From positions 1 through 64,000 of the forward strand of contig NZ_BANH01000024.1 in NCBI RefSeq assembly GCF_000964465.1: a stretch of DNA of 64,000 bases. The letters run 5' to 3'. A model generated the notes under the pieces. The model ran no database searches, had not been told where the DNA came from, and saw only the letters and a list, made by a program, of their open reading frames with translations. Within the stretch, counting starts at the first letter, position 1; each line of letters opens with the position of its first letter. The position numbers were made by a program, and so were the translations under genes. This document shows, in pieces, positions 1-8,333 of the stretch. This stretch comes from Gluconobacter thailandicus F149-1 = NBRC 100600 (GTDB lineage: Bacteria > Pseudomonadota > Alphaproteobacteria > Acetobacterales > Acetobacteraceae).

Positions 1-39
1 TCGCCGCAACCGTCATCTTCTGGCTATGAGTCCTGAGCC
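1..39 (+). mobile_element. 3' end of an IS5-type insertion sequence (transposase C-terminus)
   Basis: Reading from base 3, the sequence gives AATVIFWL followed by TGA at 27-29. This hydrophobic tail is typical of IS5-family (IS427-like) transposases. The following GTCCTGAGCC looks like the terminal inverted repeat, and the TAA at 40-42 could be the target duplication. Only the last eight residues lie in the window, so the family call rests on that short tail and on the frame it interrupts. Confidence 0.5.
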
Positions 40-42
40 TAA

Positions 43-336
43 CGAGAGTTCATCATGATCGCTAAGACCAAGCGACCACCAAATTCCTATGGGGTTATCT
101 CCATTCACACCAATCATGAATTCGTCAAAGTCTTCTTTGTAATTCTTCATTTTCTGTTTCCCAAAATAAATTTTGCCATAACTATCGCTATCAGAATGAT
201 ACCAACGATCATAAAAATAGGTTTGACACAGCGTCGATTCGCGCGTGGACTTTCCGTTGTAGAAATTTGATGGTTTGACGAGATAACCAACTGTTTTACA
301 TGGGTTTATCTGGTTGCGTCGGGTCCACCACCAATC
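43..336 (-). pseudogene. Interrupted reading frame of unknown function next to the IS end
   Basis: On the minus strand an uninterrupted frame of about 98 codons runs from just after a TGA (337-339) to the IS boundary. It has protein-like composition, with stretches such as VGYLVKPSNFYNGKS, TLCQTYFYDRWYHSDSDS and FMIGVNGDNPIGIWWSLG. The only ATG inside it is at 150, and no good start exists near 336. It therefore looks like a gene remnant, broken at its left side by the IS insertion and possibly also damaged upstream. I do not recognise the family. The bias to aromatic and acidic residues suggests a small cytoplasmic protein, but no function can be assigned. Confidence 0.4.
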
Positions 337-465
337 TCAGAAATCATCCTTCAACGACTTCACCAGCCCAGATGAAGACTGCGACACTGCGCTCTTATTG
401 AGTGGACGCTGCCAGAAAATCGCCAAGCGGCCTGCCCGGAACTTTCCCAGACAGACCGGCAAAAA
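337..465. other. Non-coding stretch upstream of the mscS 3' end
   Basis: No convincing gene was seen. Short frames exist on both strands but lack ribosome binding sites and family motifs. A GGGTCCACCACCA string at 322-334 resembles a tRNA 3' end, but there is no T-arm before it. Confidence 0.4.
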
Positions 466-1278
466 TCAGGCTGCAGTACGGGCCGTAACCCCCAGACGGA
501 AGCCTTCTTTCTTCAGCGCCTGAATGGACGCTTCGGAATACTTGGCAACCAGCGGCGTTACATTACCCGGTGCACACCAGAAGCCCAGCGTCACGGCAAT
601 ATTGGCTGGTTTAGGCAGGAATGAAACGGATGGGGCCGGTGTCTTGAGAACCAGGGCATCGTTCTGGAACAGGTCCAGAAGCAGAGAGCGGGCCTTATCG
701 ATATCATCATTGTAATCAATCAGCAGACCGACTGACGCGAGCAGTCGTTCGGACTGGGAACTGTTAACGACTACATTGTTCGAGAGCGTCCCATTCGGCA
801 CGTAAACGATGTCATTCGTGGAATCCTGAAGCACAGTCCGAAACATCTCAATCGAGACAACCGTTCCCGTATTGCCCGCGGCCGTAATGGAATCCCCGAC
901 CTTGAACGGACGGAACAGCAGAATCAGCACGCCACCCGCAAAGTTGGCAAGGCTGCCCTGAAGAGCCATGCCAACAGCCAGACCAGCCGCACCGAGAACA
1001 GCGACAAAAGACGTCGTTGCAATACCGACCATGGACGCAACGCTGATCAGCAGAAGCGCCTTCAGCAGCAGTCCGACAACACTGAGCAGAAAGCCCCGGA
1101 GGGTTGGCTCGATATTGCTGGCAGCCATCATGCGGCCCATGCCACACGTAATCATGTTAATGATGGACCAGCCCACCAGCAGCACAATAATCGCCAGCAC
1201 GAGTTGCCCGACATAACTTAGAAGCGTGGGGAGCCAGCCATAAAACTGACCCCACAATGTATTAACGTGATTTTCCAT
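466..1278 (-). CDS. mscS: Small-conductance mechanosensitive channel, MscS family
   Basis: An inner-membrane channel that releases solutes on hypo-osmotic shock. Two to three hydrophobic segments occupy roughly residues 20-95. They are followed by the family's pore helix and beta-domain signature (AVLGAAGLAVGMALQGSLAN, then LILLFRPFKVGD), very close to E. coli MscS TM3. The soluble C-terminal beta and alpha-beta domains follow, for about 270 residues in total, near the usual 286. The ATG at 1278 was chosen over an upstream in-frame start because an AGAGGGG ribosome binding site sits just before it. It is a stand-alone gene, lying downstream of the copper receptor on the same strand. Confidence 0.93.
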   Translation of the reverse strand: MENHVNTLWGQFYGWLPTLLSYVGQLVLAIIVLLVGWSIINMITCGMGRMMAASNIEPTLRGFLLSVVGLLLKALLLISVASMVGIATTSFVAVLGAAGLAVGMALQGSLANFAGGVLILLFRPFKVGDSITAAGNTGTVVSIEMFRTVLQDSTNDIVYVPNGTLSNNVVVNSSQSERLLASVGLLIDYNDDIDKARSLLLDLFQNDALVLKTPAPSVSFLPKPANIAVTLGFWCAPGNVTPLVAKYSEASIQALKKEGFRLGVTARTAA

Positions 1279-1408
1279 GAACCCCTCTGTTGTCCGTTCA
1301 GTTGGCACCACTGTGCCGACAGATGAACCACAGGTTAATGGGCTTGTATGACCAGCTTCAAGTCTGGCCTGGAAAACCTCAATAGTCCTCCAGGTTATAA
1401 AATGGCTC

Positions 1409-3529
1409 TCAGAAAGACGCCGTCAGACTCAGATTGAACGAACGCCCCAGCCCCAGTAACGGGCCAAGATACCCCGTGGACTGATAATCCCCCAAAGACA
1501 TCCCACCCAGCGGCAGATAATATTTCTGATCCAGAACGTTATCGATACTTCCATCCAACGTGAAATATCGCCAGTGGTAGCTTCCACCCAACCCGAGCAG
1601 AGCATAACCCGGTGTACGCGGCTCCTGACGCAGCCGATCCACGCTTTCCTTGGATTTGACGAGCGTGACATCCACATGCCCGCTCCAGTTCTGGAACGTT
1701 TCCCGAAGCGTAATCAGACCATTCGTCGGCATCTGATGATAGAGCCCGGCGTGAGACACAAAATCCTGCCCGCGCACCCAGTTCAGATTGGCCTGTATCT
1801 CACCCTGACCATACGTCTGACTATTCCACAGTCTGGCGAACATCGAACTGTTGATGCCATAACTTTGAGCATTGTGATTGGCGAACTGGAGCATGGAAAG
1901 CCCGTTCGAGAGCGCCCCGATTTTCACAACGTTTATGTAATGATGGGTATAGGTGTAGTACGGCTGAACCTTGATTTCCCACCCATGCCCGTGCGGATCA
2001 TGCAACGTAACTGTCGTGCTGACCGTATTGGCAATTTCAGGCGTCAGATTGAGGTTCCCGACATACCCGTTCCCATCCCCGAACCAGCCGATCATCGTTG
2101 TGGCCATAGCGCCCCGCCCCCAGGCGTAGCGTTCGTAAAGATTGGGAGAACGGGTCTTGCGCGCATAGCCACCCTCAATGGTCAGACTATCCAATGCCTG
2201 CCACCGCCCGGTTGCCGTGACGTCGAAATTGGTATCCGTCCGCCCACGGGACGCCGCATTGAATGCTTTTGCGGCGGCTGCATCCGCCATGCTCATCATG
2301 CTGGTCCAGGAATACGGGGCAACGGGCCCAGTGTTCATCAGGACCAGATCGTTTCGCACGCCAAGTTCCGTAGAGAAGCGAGGCGTCCACTGGGCTTTCC
2401 ATTCTATGTAATGGCCCAGCCGATCCCGATGCCCGTTATTCACATTATGGAAGGTATCCGGCCCCATCATCATGCTGTTCAGCAGCGGCGGCCACCAGTC
2501 ATTCAACCCGTTATGATCAAAGGAGCTCCCAATGCCCAGCGCATGCCTGGGCCCAAGTAAAATTGTCGCCTTGATGGAATAACCAGCCGTGCGGGTATCC
2601 GTGTTCATGGGCATACCCGTCGTCGCAGTATGGCCACCCTTGTCGGACAACATATTCATCGCGTGATCCACACGCTGCCAGAAGCCCCGCGCCTCAAGCG
2701 TTCCCCAGTTAAAATCGCCCGTATATTTTCCGTTCACGAACGTGGAGCGATTGTTCGTCATGTCCATGTACTGGTTCGGGAAACCCTCATAGGGAATGTC
2801 CTGCTGCCCGACCGTCAGGGCCAGCAGATGATTTTCCTTGCGAACTCCCAGCGTGACAGCATGATTGAAGCTCAGATAGTTCGTTGAGAGAACCCGCTGA
2901 CCACCGCCCGCATGATAGTCGCTTGCGTGACTATAAGAGCCCGTGTAACGCACACTGAGCCAGTTATTAGCAACTGTCACCGACCCGGACGCTCCGGAGC
3001 CTCCGCCGTTACTGCGATACTCTCCCTTCGCATGACCCGTGACGAGAATTTTCGAACTCTTTGAGAAGATTGGGTCTTTGCGATTGACCTCAATGGTGCC
3101 GCCTGTGCTGTCCCCGCCCTGACTGACCGAAGTAATTCCCGCAATAGCCACGGCGGAAGACACCATATCCGGGTCAATATAGGACATGGCCGGGTTCATG
3201 TGATTGGGACACGCCGCCTGCATGCGCATCCCATCCACAAATGTCGCCACCCTGTCATCGGCCATGCCATTGAGGACAGGAAGCGCCGACACGCCACCGG
3301 CAGAATAGGCACTAAATCCAAGACTTCGTTTGAACAGACTTGTCACATCCGGATCGGTGGTTGTGGTGTGTCGCACACCATTCACGGTGATGAACTCCGT
3401 GGAAGGAGACTTCTGGGTCTGCGCGTTATCCGTATTGTCCGCAAAAGCCGGGTTCAGGGAGAAAACAAGCGCGCAACCACAGAGCAACAGTCCCGGACGT
3501 GACACACGCCGGACATTCAGAAAAAACAT
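1409..3529 (-). CDS. TonB-dependent outer-membrane receptor, OprC/NosA-like (probable copper receptor)
   Basis: An outer-membrane active transporter of about 706 residues. A signal peptide (MFFLNVRRV..., cleavage after NPAFA) is followed by a plug domain and a long beta-barrel ending in a C-terminal phenylalanine (NLSLTASF). The plug contains DGMRMQAACPNHMNPAMSYI, the Cys/His/Met-rich segment typical of OprC-type copper receptors. Further Met/His clusters (GGHTATTGMPMNTDT, NSMMMGPDTFHN) fit a copper ligand. The ATG at 3529 puts the signal peptide at the N-terminus and has GAAGG upstream. The gene follows the DUF2946 gene on the same strand by 83 bp and probably shares its transcript. Copper as substrate is inferred from the family. 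Confidence 0.85.
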   Translation of the reverse strand: MFFLNVRRVSRPGLLLCGCALVFSLNPAFADNTDNAQTQKSPSTEFITVNGVRHTTTTDPDVTSLFKRSLGFSAYSAGGVSALPVLNGMADDRVATFVDGMRMQAACPNHMNPAMSYIDPDMVSSAVAIAGITSVSQGGDSTGGTIEVNRKDPIFSKSSKILVTGHAKGEYRSNGGGSGASGSVTVANNWLSVRYTGSYSHASDYHAGGGQRVLSTNYLSFNHAVTLGVRKENHLLALTVGQQDIPYEGFPNQYMDMTNNRSTFVNGKYTGDFNWGTLEARGFWQRVDHAMNMLSDKGGHTATTGMPMNTDTRTAGYSIKATILLGPRHALGIGSSFDHNGLNDWWPPLLNSMMMGPDTFHNVNNGHRDRLGHYIEWKAQWTPRFSTELGVRNDLVLMNTGPVAPYSWTSMMSMADAAAAKAFNAASRGRTDTNFDVTATGRWQALDSLTIEGGYARKTRSPNLYERYAWGRGAMATTMIGWFGDGNGYVGNLNLTPEIANTVSTTVTLHDPHGHGWEIKVQPYYTYTHHYINVVKIGALSNGLSMLQFANHNAQSYGINSSMFARLWNSQTYGQGEIQANLNWVRGQDFVSHAGLYHQMPTNGLITLRETFQNWSGHVDVTLVKSKESVDRLRQEPRTPGYALLGLGGSYHWRYFTLDGSIDNVLDQKYYLPLGGMSLGDYQSTGYLGPLLGLGRSFNLSLTASF

Positions 3530-3612
3530 GGTCCATAACCTTCGATGAAATACAGACAGCCGGTCGCACACCTCCCGCATTCAGGAAGGCAGCGATCAGC
3601 AGAGACGTGATT

Positions 3613-4008
3613 TCAGGCGAAGGACGGCGGCCCTGTTGCTGGTGGCAGACAGACAACACGCCCAGCCGGAGGCGCACGAACCGCATGCGCCAGATATCGC
3701 CAGCGAGCCCAGCGGATCATGGTCAGCAGAAGAAGAACCGCCGTCAGAAGAACAACAGCAGGAAGATGCAGCAACGGGCATAGGGGACAGGTCGCATCAT
3801 GATGGTGATGATGCTCGGCATGATGCATTATCCCATGCATCATACCCTTCCCCATCGGCATCATTGCAGCATAAGAAATGGGCGCAGGCTCAACAGGCCC
3901 GATCTGCAACCCGGTCAGACGCTCAAAAGTGGCGCGCGGAGTTTCATCAAGCTGGGCCTGACTTTGAAGGGCAAGCTGCCCAACCAGCCCCAACAGAACG
4001 CAAATCAC
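3613..4008 (-). CDS. DUF2946-type His/Met-rich small membrane protein, upstream of the copper receptor
   Basis: A protein of about 131 residues with an N-terminal hydrophobic segment (ICVLLGLVGQLALQ). A Met/His-rich middle (MMPMGKGMMHGIMHHAEH, then HHHHHD) leads into CPLCPLL and a second hydrophobic segment (VVLLTAVLLLLTMI). A metal-binding His/Met stretch followed by CPLC is characteristic of DUF2946 proteins, which are often encoded beside copper TonB receptors. The start is uncertain. GTG at 4008 is the first standard codon, but the frame stays open upstream and a GGAGGT lies near 4031, so a longer N-terminus from a rare start is possible. The likely role is periplasmic copper handling in series with the receptor; this is inference. 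Confidence 0.7.
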   Translation of the reverse strand: MICVLLGLVGQLALQSQAQLDETPRATFERLTGLQIGPVEPAPISYAAMMPMGKGMMHGIMHHAEHHHHHDATCPLCPLLHLPAVVLLTAVLLLLTMIRWARWRYLAHAVRAPPAGRVVCLPPATGPPSFA

Positions 4009-4353
4009 CAGCAGCCAACGGCCTATCGTGGCTGAAAAACTCCGACCTCCAATGAACTGCCCTGAAACCAGCGTCTGCGACCTCGTCCAAACCTTCTAGC
4101 GCAGAAAAGATCACTCGTTCTCTGTTGTAAATAGACTTAAAATTCCACCAGTAGAGAAATAAACCCCAGCCAGGTATCAAGTAATCATTCACCCTATACC
4201 CCGTCGGGTATATAAATTCTCTTTTAAAATATGAACGCCAGCACTCTCATCCGCTGACACTTCCATACAAAACCGTCCAGATTTCGCCACATAAGGCAAG
4301 CAGTGTTCAGTAAAATTCAGCCACTCCCGTCCACCGGACATCGTGAGGGTGCC
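4009..4353. other. Divergent intergenic region between the copper operon and the DUF1800 gene
   Basis: About 345 bp without a convincing gene. It is AT-richer than its surroundings. It carries a TATACCC-CGTC-GGGTATA palindrome (4195-4212), TATA-rich sequence suited to promoters in both directions, and a GGAGGT near 4031 on the minus strand. A minus-strand frame starting at 4192 lacks family motifs and overlaps the DUF2946 gene, so it is not called. Confidence 0.6.
4195..4212. promoter_or_regulatory. CsoR/RcnR-family-like operator palindrome
   Basis: A perfect 7-bp inverted repeat, TATACCC and GGGTATA, with a CGTC spacer, sits in the divergent region. TACCC-n-GGGTA palindromes are the known operators of CsoR-type copper repressors, and the adjacent minus-strand operon has copper-receptor features. 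The site overlaps TATA-rich sequence that could be the -10 region of that operon. The resemblance is from memory of family sites. No csoR gene lies in the window. Confidence 0.45.
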
Positions 4354-5661
4354 ATGCGACTTGTCAGTGCCATAAACAGATTTGGTTGGGGCCAACGCGA
4401 GAGTGAGTCCTCAGACATGGCTCTCCGGGAATGGCTTACGCGTCAGCTTGATGAGCCTGATACGGCCACATTCAGGAATGTTGGTCCGTGTTCGGACGGC
4501 CTGATCGCCCTGCGCGAACAGCGTAAGACCAAATTGCAGGGTGACCCTCTGGTCAAACCGATTTTTCAGACAGAAGTCACAGCCCAGCTCGATAACCTGC
4601 TCGTGACGGAGCAGCCTTTCCGCGAACGGCTGGCATGGTTCTGGTTCAATCACTTCACGGTCAGCCTGCGTCAGGGCGGAACCAGGGCGGTCATTGGCGC
4701 CTATATGCGTGAAGCCATTCGCCCGCATGTGACAGGACGCTTCTCGGACATGCTCCTCGCCGTGATGCGTCACCCCGCCATGCTGATGTATCTGGACAAC
4801 GCGTCCTCCATCGGCCCGACCAGCCCCGCAGGACGCAAAAGCCATCACGGCCTCAACGAAAATCTGGCCCGTGAATGCCTGGAACTGCACACGGTCTCTC
4901 CGGCCTCTGGCTACAGCCAGACCGACGTAACGTCCTTCGCAGCCATCCTGACAGGCTGGAGCATCAACATGAATGCCGAACAACCCGGCTTCGTGTTCCA
5001 TGAAAAAGCCCATGAACCAGGCGAAAAAACCGTCATGGGTCAAACATTCCCCGAAGGAGAAGATGGCGGCATACAGGCCCTGCACTTTCTCGGCACGCAT
5101 CCTGCAACATACCGCCATATCGCGACCCACATGGTCGGGCACTTCATTTCCGACACGCCTTCACAGCAGGATGTCAACCACATCGCGTCAGTCCTTCGGG
5201 ACAGTGAAGGAAACCTACGGGCAGCCTCTCTTGCCCTGGCAGACCTTCACGATACGAACCATGCTGGCAGCAAGTTCCGCTCCCCCATGGACTATGCCAC
5301 AGCCGTCATGCGAGCCCTGTCTTTAGGCGGAGAGCCCAGCAAGCCAGACGATCCACACGCCCCCGCACACCAGCTTTACGCAGCTTTTGCCTCATTGGGA
5401 CAACCGTTATGGACGGCCCCCTTGCCCAACGGCTGGAGTGACAAGGCGGCAGACTGGAGCGCGCCTGCGGATATGCTGGCCCGCACGGACTGGGCCTGGC
5501 GAATGGCAACGAATGTCCGGACCGGAGACCCGATGGAGATCGCCCATATCGCCCTCGGCCCCGCGCTCAGACCACAGACGCAACTCGCCATGCATCATGC
5601 CGGCTCCCGTCAGGATGCACTGGCTCTGCTTTTTTCTTCACCCGAATTCCAGAGGCGTTGA
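4354..5661 (+). CDS. DUF1800 domain protein
   Basis: A DUF1800 protein of about 435 residues. Hallmarks are an N-terminal helical segment (AINRFGWG), the region FRERLAWFWFNHFTVS, and LNENLARECLELHTVS, which contains the conserved ENxARExxELHT motif. ILTGWSIN follows, then a C-terminal half ending SPEFQRR. The function of the family is unknown. It is nearly always encoded directly before a DUF1501 protein, as here with a 3-bp gap. The start at 4354 is preceded by GAGGG at good spacing. No signal peptide is visible at this start, in contrast to its partner. Confidence 0.85.
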   Translation: MRLVSAINRFGWGQRESESSDMALREWLTRQLDEPDTATFRNVGPCSDGLIALREQRKTKLQGDPLVKPIFQTEVTAQLDNLLVTEQPFRERLAWFWFNHFTVSLRQGGTRAVIGAYMREAIRPHVTGRFSDMLLAVMRHPAMLMYLDNASSIGPTSPAGRKSHHGLNENLARECLELHTVSPASGYSQTDVTSFAAILTGWSINMNAEQPGFVFHEKAHEPGEKTVMGQTFPEGEDGGIQALHFLGTHPATYRHIATHMVGHFISDTPSQQDVNHIASVLRDSEGNLRAASLALADLHDTNHAGSKFRSPMDYATAVMRALSLGGEPSKPDDPHAPAHQLYAAFASLGQPLWTAPLPNGWSDKAADWSAPADMLARTDWAWRMATNVRTGDPMEIAHIALGPALRPQTQLAMHHAGSRQDALALLFSSPEFQRR

Positions 5662-5664
5662 CCC

Positions 5665-6873
5665 ATGATGATCCATCGTCGCACTGCCCTGCTGGGTCTG
5701 GCTGCAAGCTGGACACTCGGGCGTTCCTCTCTCGCTTTTTCCGGTTCGCCCGGCGGCCCGGATGATCCACGCTTTGTGGTCATTATCCTTCGGGGTGCAC
5801 TGGATGGCCTGTCGGCTGTCACGCCGTATGGAGATGCCGATCTCAGAACATATCGTCGGGACCTTGTTCTTCCTGAGCCCGGACAGGAGGGCGGCCTTCT
5901 TGATTTAGGGGGCTTCTATGGGTTGCATCCGTCTCTTCAGACGCTTCACAGCCTCTACGGTGAAGGCCAGATGCTACCTATCCACGCCGTGGCAGGTCAC
6001 TACCGCAGCCGCTCCCACTTCGAAGCGCAGGATTATCTGGAAAGCGGTGCCGATAACCGTCTGAGCAGCGGCTGGTTGAACCGGGCCGTTTCCGTCCTTC
6101 AAGGGAAGGCCAACAGACCGGATGGATACGGGCTGGCCATGGGACTGACGGTTCCACTTCTACTGCGCGGATCTGCGAAGGTTGGAAGTTATGCGCCAGC
6201 AGGCAGCCAGCACCCCGATGAGGACCTTTACAACCAGATCGTTGCCCTGAACGCATCGGACCCCATCACAGGCCCCGCTTTCCGAAACGGCCTGAAAGCC
6301 CGGGACTTTTCGGACACGGCCATGACAGGGATGAAAAACCCTTCCGAAGCCGGGAAACCCCGCAAACCCGACGCCTTTATGCAGCTTTCCACCGCCGCAG
6401 GGCAGATGCTGGCCACACCCCATGGTCCCCGAATCGCCGCCCTGGAGATCGGGGGATGGGATACACATGCCGCCCAGCTTGGGCGTCTGGGAGGGCCCCT
6501 GGCCCAGCTTGATCGCGGAATCGGTGCCTTGCGTCAAAGTCTCGGAGAAACCTGGAAACGCACAGTCGTTCTTGCCCTGACGGAGTTTGGCAGAACCGTC
6601 CGCATGAACGGAACAGGCGGAACAGACCATGGCACCGGCACAGTCACCTTCCTTGCCGGAGGAGCCGTCGCGGGAGGAAAGGTCGGAGGAACATGGCCCG
6701 GTTTGCGTCCCGGCCAGCTCTTTGAAAACCGGGATCTCGCTCCAACAACGGACCTGCGCGCCATAGCCGCCGGTGTGCTGTGCGACCATCTGCACTTACC
6801 TCCGCATGCAATTGCCGCGGTGTTTCCGGGACCAAAAACTGATGTCCAGAAAGGCCTGATCGTTTCTGCCTGA
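5665..6873 (+). CDS. DUF1501 family protein with a Tat-like signal
   Basis: A protein of about 402 residues. It begins HRRTALLGLAASWTLG, a twin-arginine-like export signal, followed by PRFVVIILRGALDGLS, the start of the sulfatase-like DUF1501 fold. LEIGGWDTHAAQ and ALTEFGRTVRMNGTGGTDHG are the conserved core motifs, with candidate metal and acid ligands. It is translationally close to the preceding DUF1800 gene. The two may form a periplasmic pair, but substrate and reaction are unknown. Either of two adjacent ATG codons (5665 or 5668) could be the start. Confidence 0.87.
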   Translation: MMIHRRTALLGLAASWTLGRSSLAFSGSPGGPDDPRFVVIILRGALDGLSAVTPYGDADLRTYRRDLVLPEPGQEGGLLDLGGFYGLHPSLQTLHSLYGEGQMLPIHAVAGHYRSRSHFEAQDYLESGADNRLSSGWLNRAVSVLQGKANRPDGYGLAMGLTVPLLLRGSAKVGSYAPAGSQHPDEDLYNQIVALNASDPITGPAFRNGLKARDFSDTAMTGMKNPSEAGKPRKPDAFMQLSTAAGQMLATPHGPRIAALEIGGWDTHAAQLGRLGGPLAQLDRGIGALRQSLGETWKRTVVLALTEFGRTVRMNGTGGTDHGTGTVTFLAGGAVAGGKVGGTWPGLRPGQLFENRDLAPTTDLRAIAAGVLCDHLHLPPHAIAAVFPGPKTDVQKGLIVSA

Positions 6874-7063
6874 AGACCCAGGCTTCCGGGTCCACAAGGT
6901 CGCATAAGACGCTCCATCACTTTTGAGCGATAGGCGCGTCTGTAGCCCTATGTCACGGTTCCAGAAAGCACGGCGAACGTTGAGTGTCTGTACGACAACA
7001 TTTCGTCGTGCCGGGCGACCCCGGCCGCAAGGGATGGCCGCTGCCCGAACCTGGAGAGAAGCC

Positions 7064-8257
7064 ATGTCTGACGAAAACAGAGGGGTCGTTTATCTCGGCC
7101 CCAATCATGTTGAAGTCCAGCGGATCGACGACCCCAGAATGGAAACACCCGATGGCCGGAAGATTGACCACGGCGTCATTCTCAAGGTCGTCTCCACCAA
7201 TATCTGCGGCTCCGACCAGCATATGGTTCGAGGCCGCACAACAGCGCCGTCCGGGCTGGTCCTCGGCCACGAAATCACTGGCGAAGTCATCGAAACCGGA
7301 TCGGATGTCGAGATGGTCCGCAAGGGCGATCTGGTTTCCGTTCCCTTCAACGTCGCCTGTGGGCGATGCCGATGCTGCCGCGAGCAGCACACGGGCGTAT
7401 GTCTAACTGTCAACTCCAGTCGTGCGGGCGGCGCATATGGTTATGTGGATATGGGCGGCTGGGTTGGCGGACAGGCGCGCTACGTCATGGTCCCTTATGC
7501 AGATTTCAATCTGCTGCGCTTCCCTGACAAGGCTCAGGCTCTTGAGCGCATCAGAGACCTCACGATGCTGACCGATATTCTCCCCACCGGTTTTCATGGT
7601 GCCATCAACGCCAAGGTTGGTGTGGGATCAACGGTCTATATCGCGGGTGCCGGGCCGGTTGGTATGGCAGCGGCAGCGTCGGCGCGCATTCTCGGCGCCG
7701 CCATTGTCATGATTGGCGATTTCAATCCTGAACGCCTCGCCCACGCGCAAGCGGTCGGGTTTGAGCCCATCAACCTCCAGAACCACGACAGGCTCGGTGA
7801 CCTCATCGAACAGGTCATCGGAACACCGGAGGTCGACAGCTTCATTGATGCCGTCGGTTTCGAAGCCAAGGGATATGACGGAAAGGAACAACCAGCCGTC
7901 ATCCTCAACCAGGCCATGGAAGTCACACGCCCAGCCGGAGCCATCGGTATCCCGGGCCTGTATGTGACGGAAGATCCGGGCGCTCATGAAGCTGCGGCCC
8001 AGAAAGGAAACCTGACGCTCCGACTGGGTCAGGGCTGGGCCAAAAGCCAGTCGTTCCACACCGGCCAGACCCCCGTCCTGCGTTATAACCGTCAACTGAT
8101 GCAGGCCATTCTGCATGGGCGCCTTCCCATCGCCGACATCGTCAACGCCACGGTGATTTCACTCGAAGACGCACCACGCGGCTACCATGACTTCGACAAC
8201 GGCGCGCCGCGCAAATTCGTTCTCGATCCTCATGGAATGCTGAAAAACGCAGCCTGA
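7064..8257 (+). CDS. fdhA: Glutathione-independent formaldehyde dehydrogenase (zinc-containing, MDR family)
   Basis: Oxidises formaldehyde to formate with NAD without a glutathione cofactor, by similarity to the Pseudomonas putida enzyme. The predicted 397 residues match the usual length of about 398. The catalytic zinc cysteine is in TNICGSDQHM (near residue 48) and the zinc histidine in GHEITGE. The structural-zinc cysteines are in CGRCRCCREQHTGVC, and the Rossmann motif is VYIAGAGPVGMAAA. The start at 7064 has GGAGAG just upstream; the longer in-frame extension has no such site. In an acetic acid bacterium it would help clear aldehydes produced or met during oxidative metabolism. That role is inference. 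Confidence 0.9.
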   Translation: MSDENRGVVYLGPNHVEVQRIDDPRMETPDGRKIDHGVILKVVSTNICGSDQHMVRGRTTAPSGLVLGHEITGEVIETGSDVEMVRKGDLVSVPFNVACGRCRCCREQHTGVCLTVNSSRAGGAYGYVDMGGWVGGQARYVMVPYADFNLLRFPDKAQALERIRDLTMLTDILPTGFHGAINAKVGVGSTVYIAGAGPVGMAAAASARILGAAIVMIGDFNPERLAHAQAVGFEPINLQNHDRLGDLIEQVIGTPEVDSFIDAVGFEAKGYDGKEQPAVILNQAMEVTRPAGAIGIPGLYVTEDPGAHEAAAQKGNLTLRLGQGWAKSQSFHTGQTPVLRYNRQLMQAILHGRLPIADIVNATVISLEDAPRGYHDFDNGAPRKFVLDPHGMLKNAA

Positions 8258-8333
8258 CTCACTCCGGCGTCATGCCATGGCTTCCTTATCCTACAAGCCA
8301 TGACATGATCGGCACTTCGATGGAGACCCGTCC

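Noticed and set aside
312-334. Possible tRNA 3' end (GGGTCCACCACCA)
   Set aside because: No T-arm, anticodon arm or D-arm can be built from the preceding bases.
1574-2560. Plus-strand frame of 328 codons
   Set aside because: Antisense to the TonB receptor, whose barrel and plug motifs are clear.
3947-4192. Minus-strand frame of 81 codons upstream of the DUF2946 gene
   Set aside because: No ribosome binding site or family motif, and it overlaps the DUF2946 frame and the promoter region.
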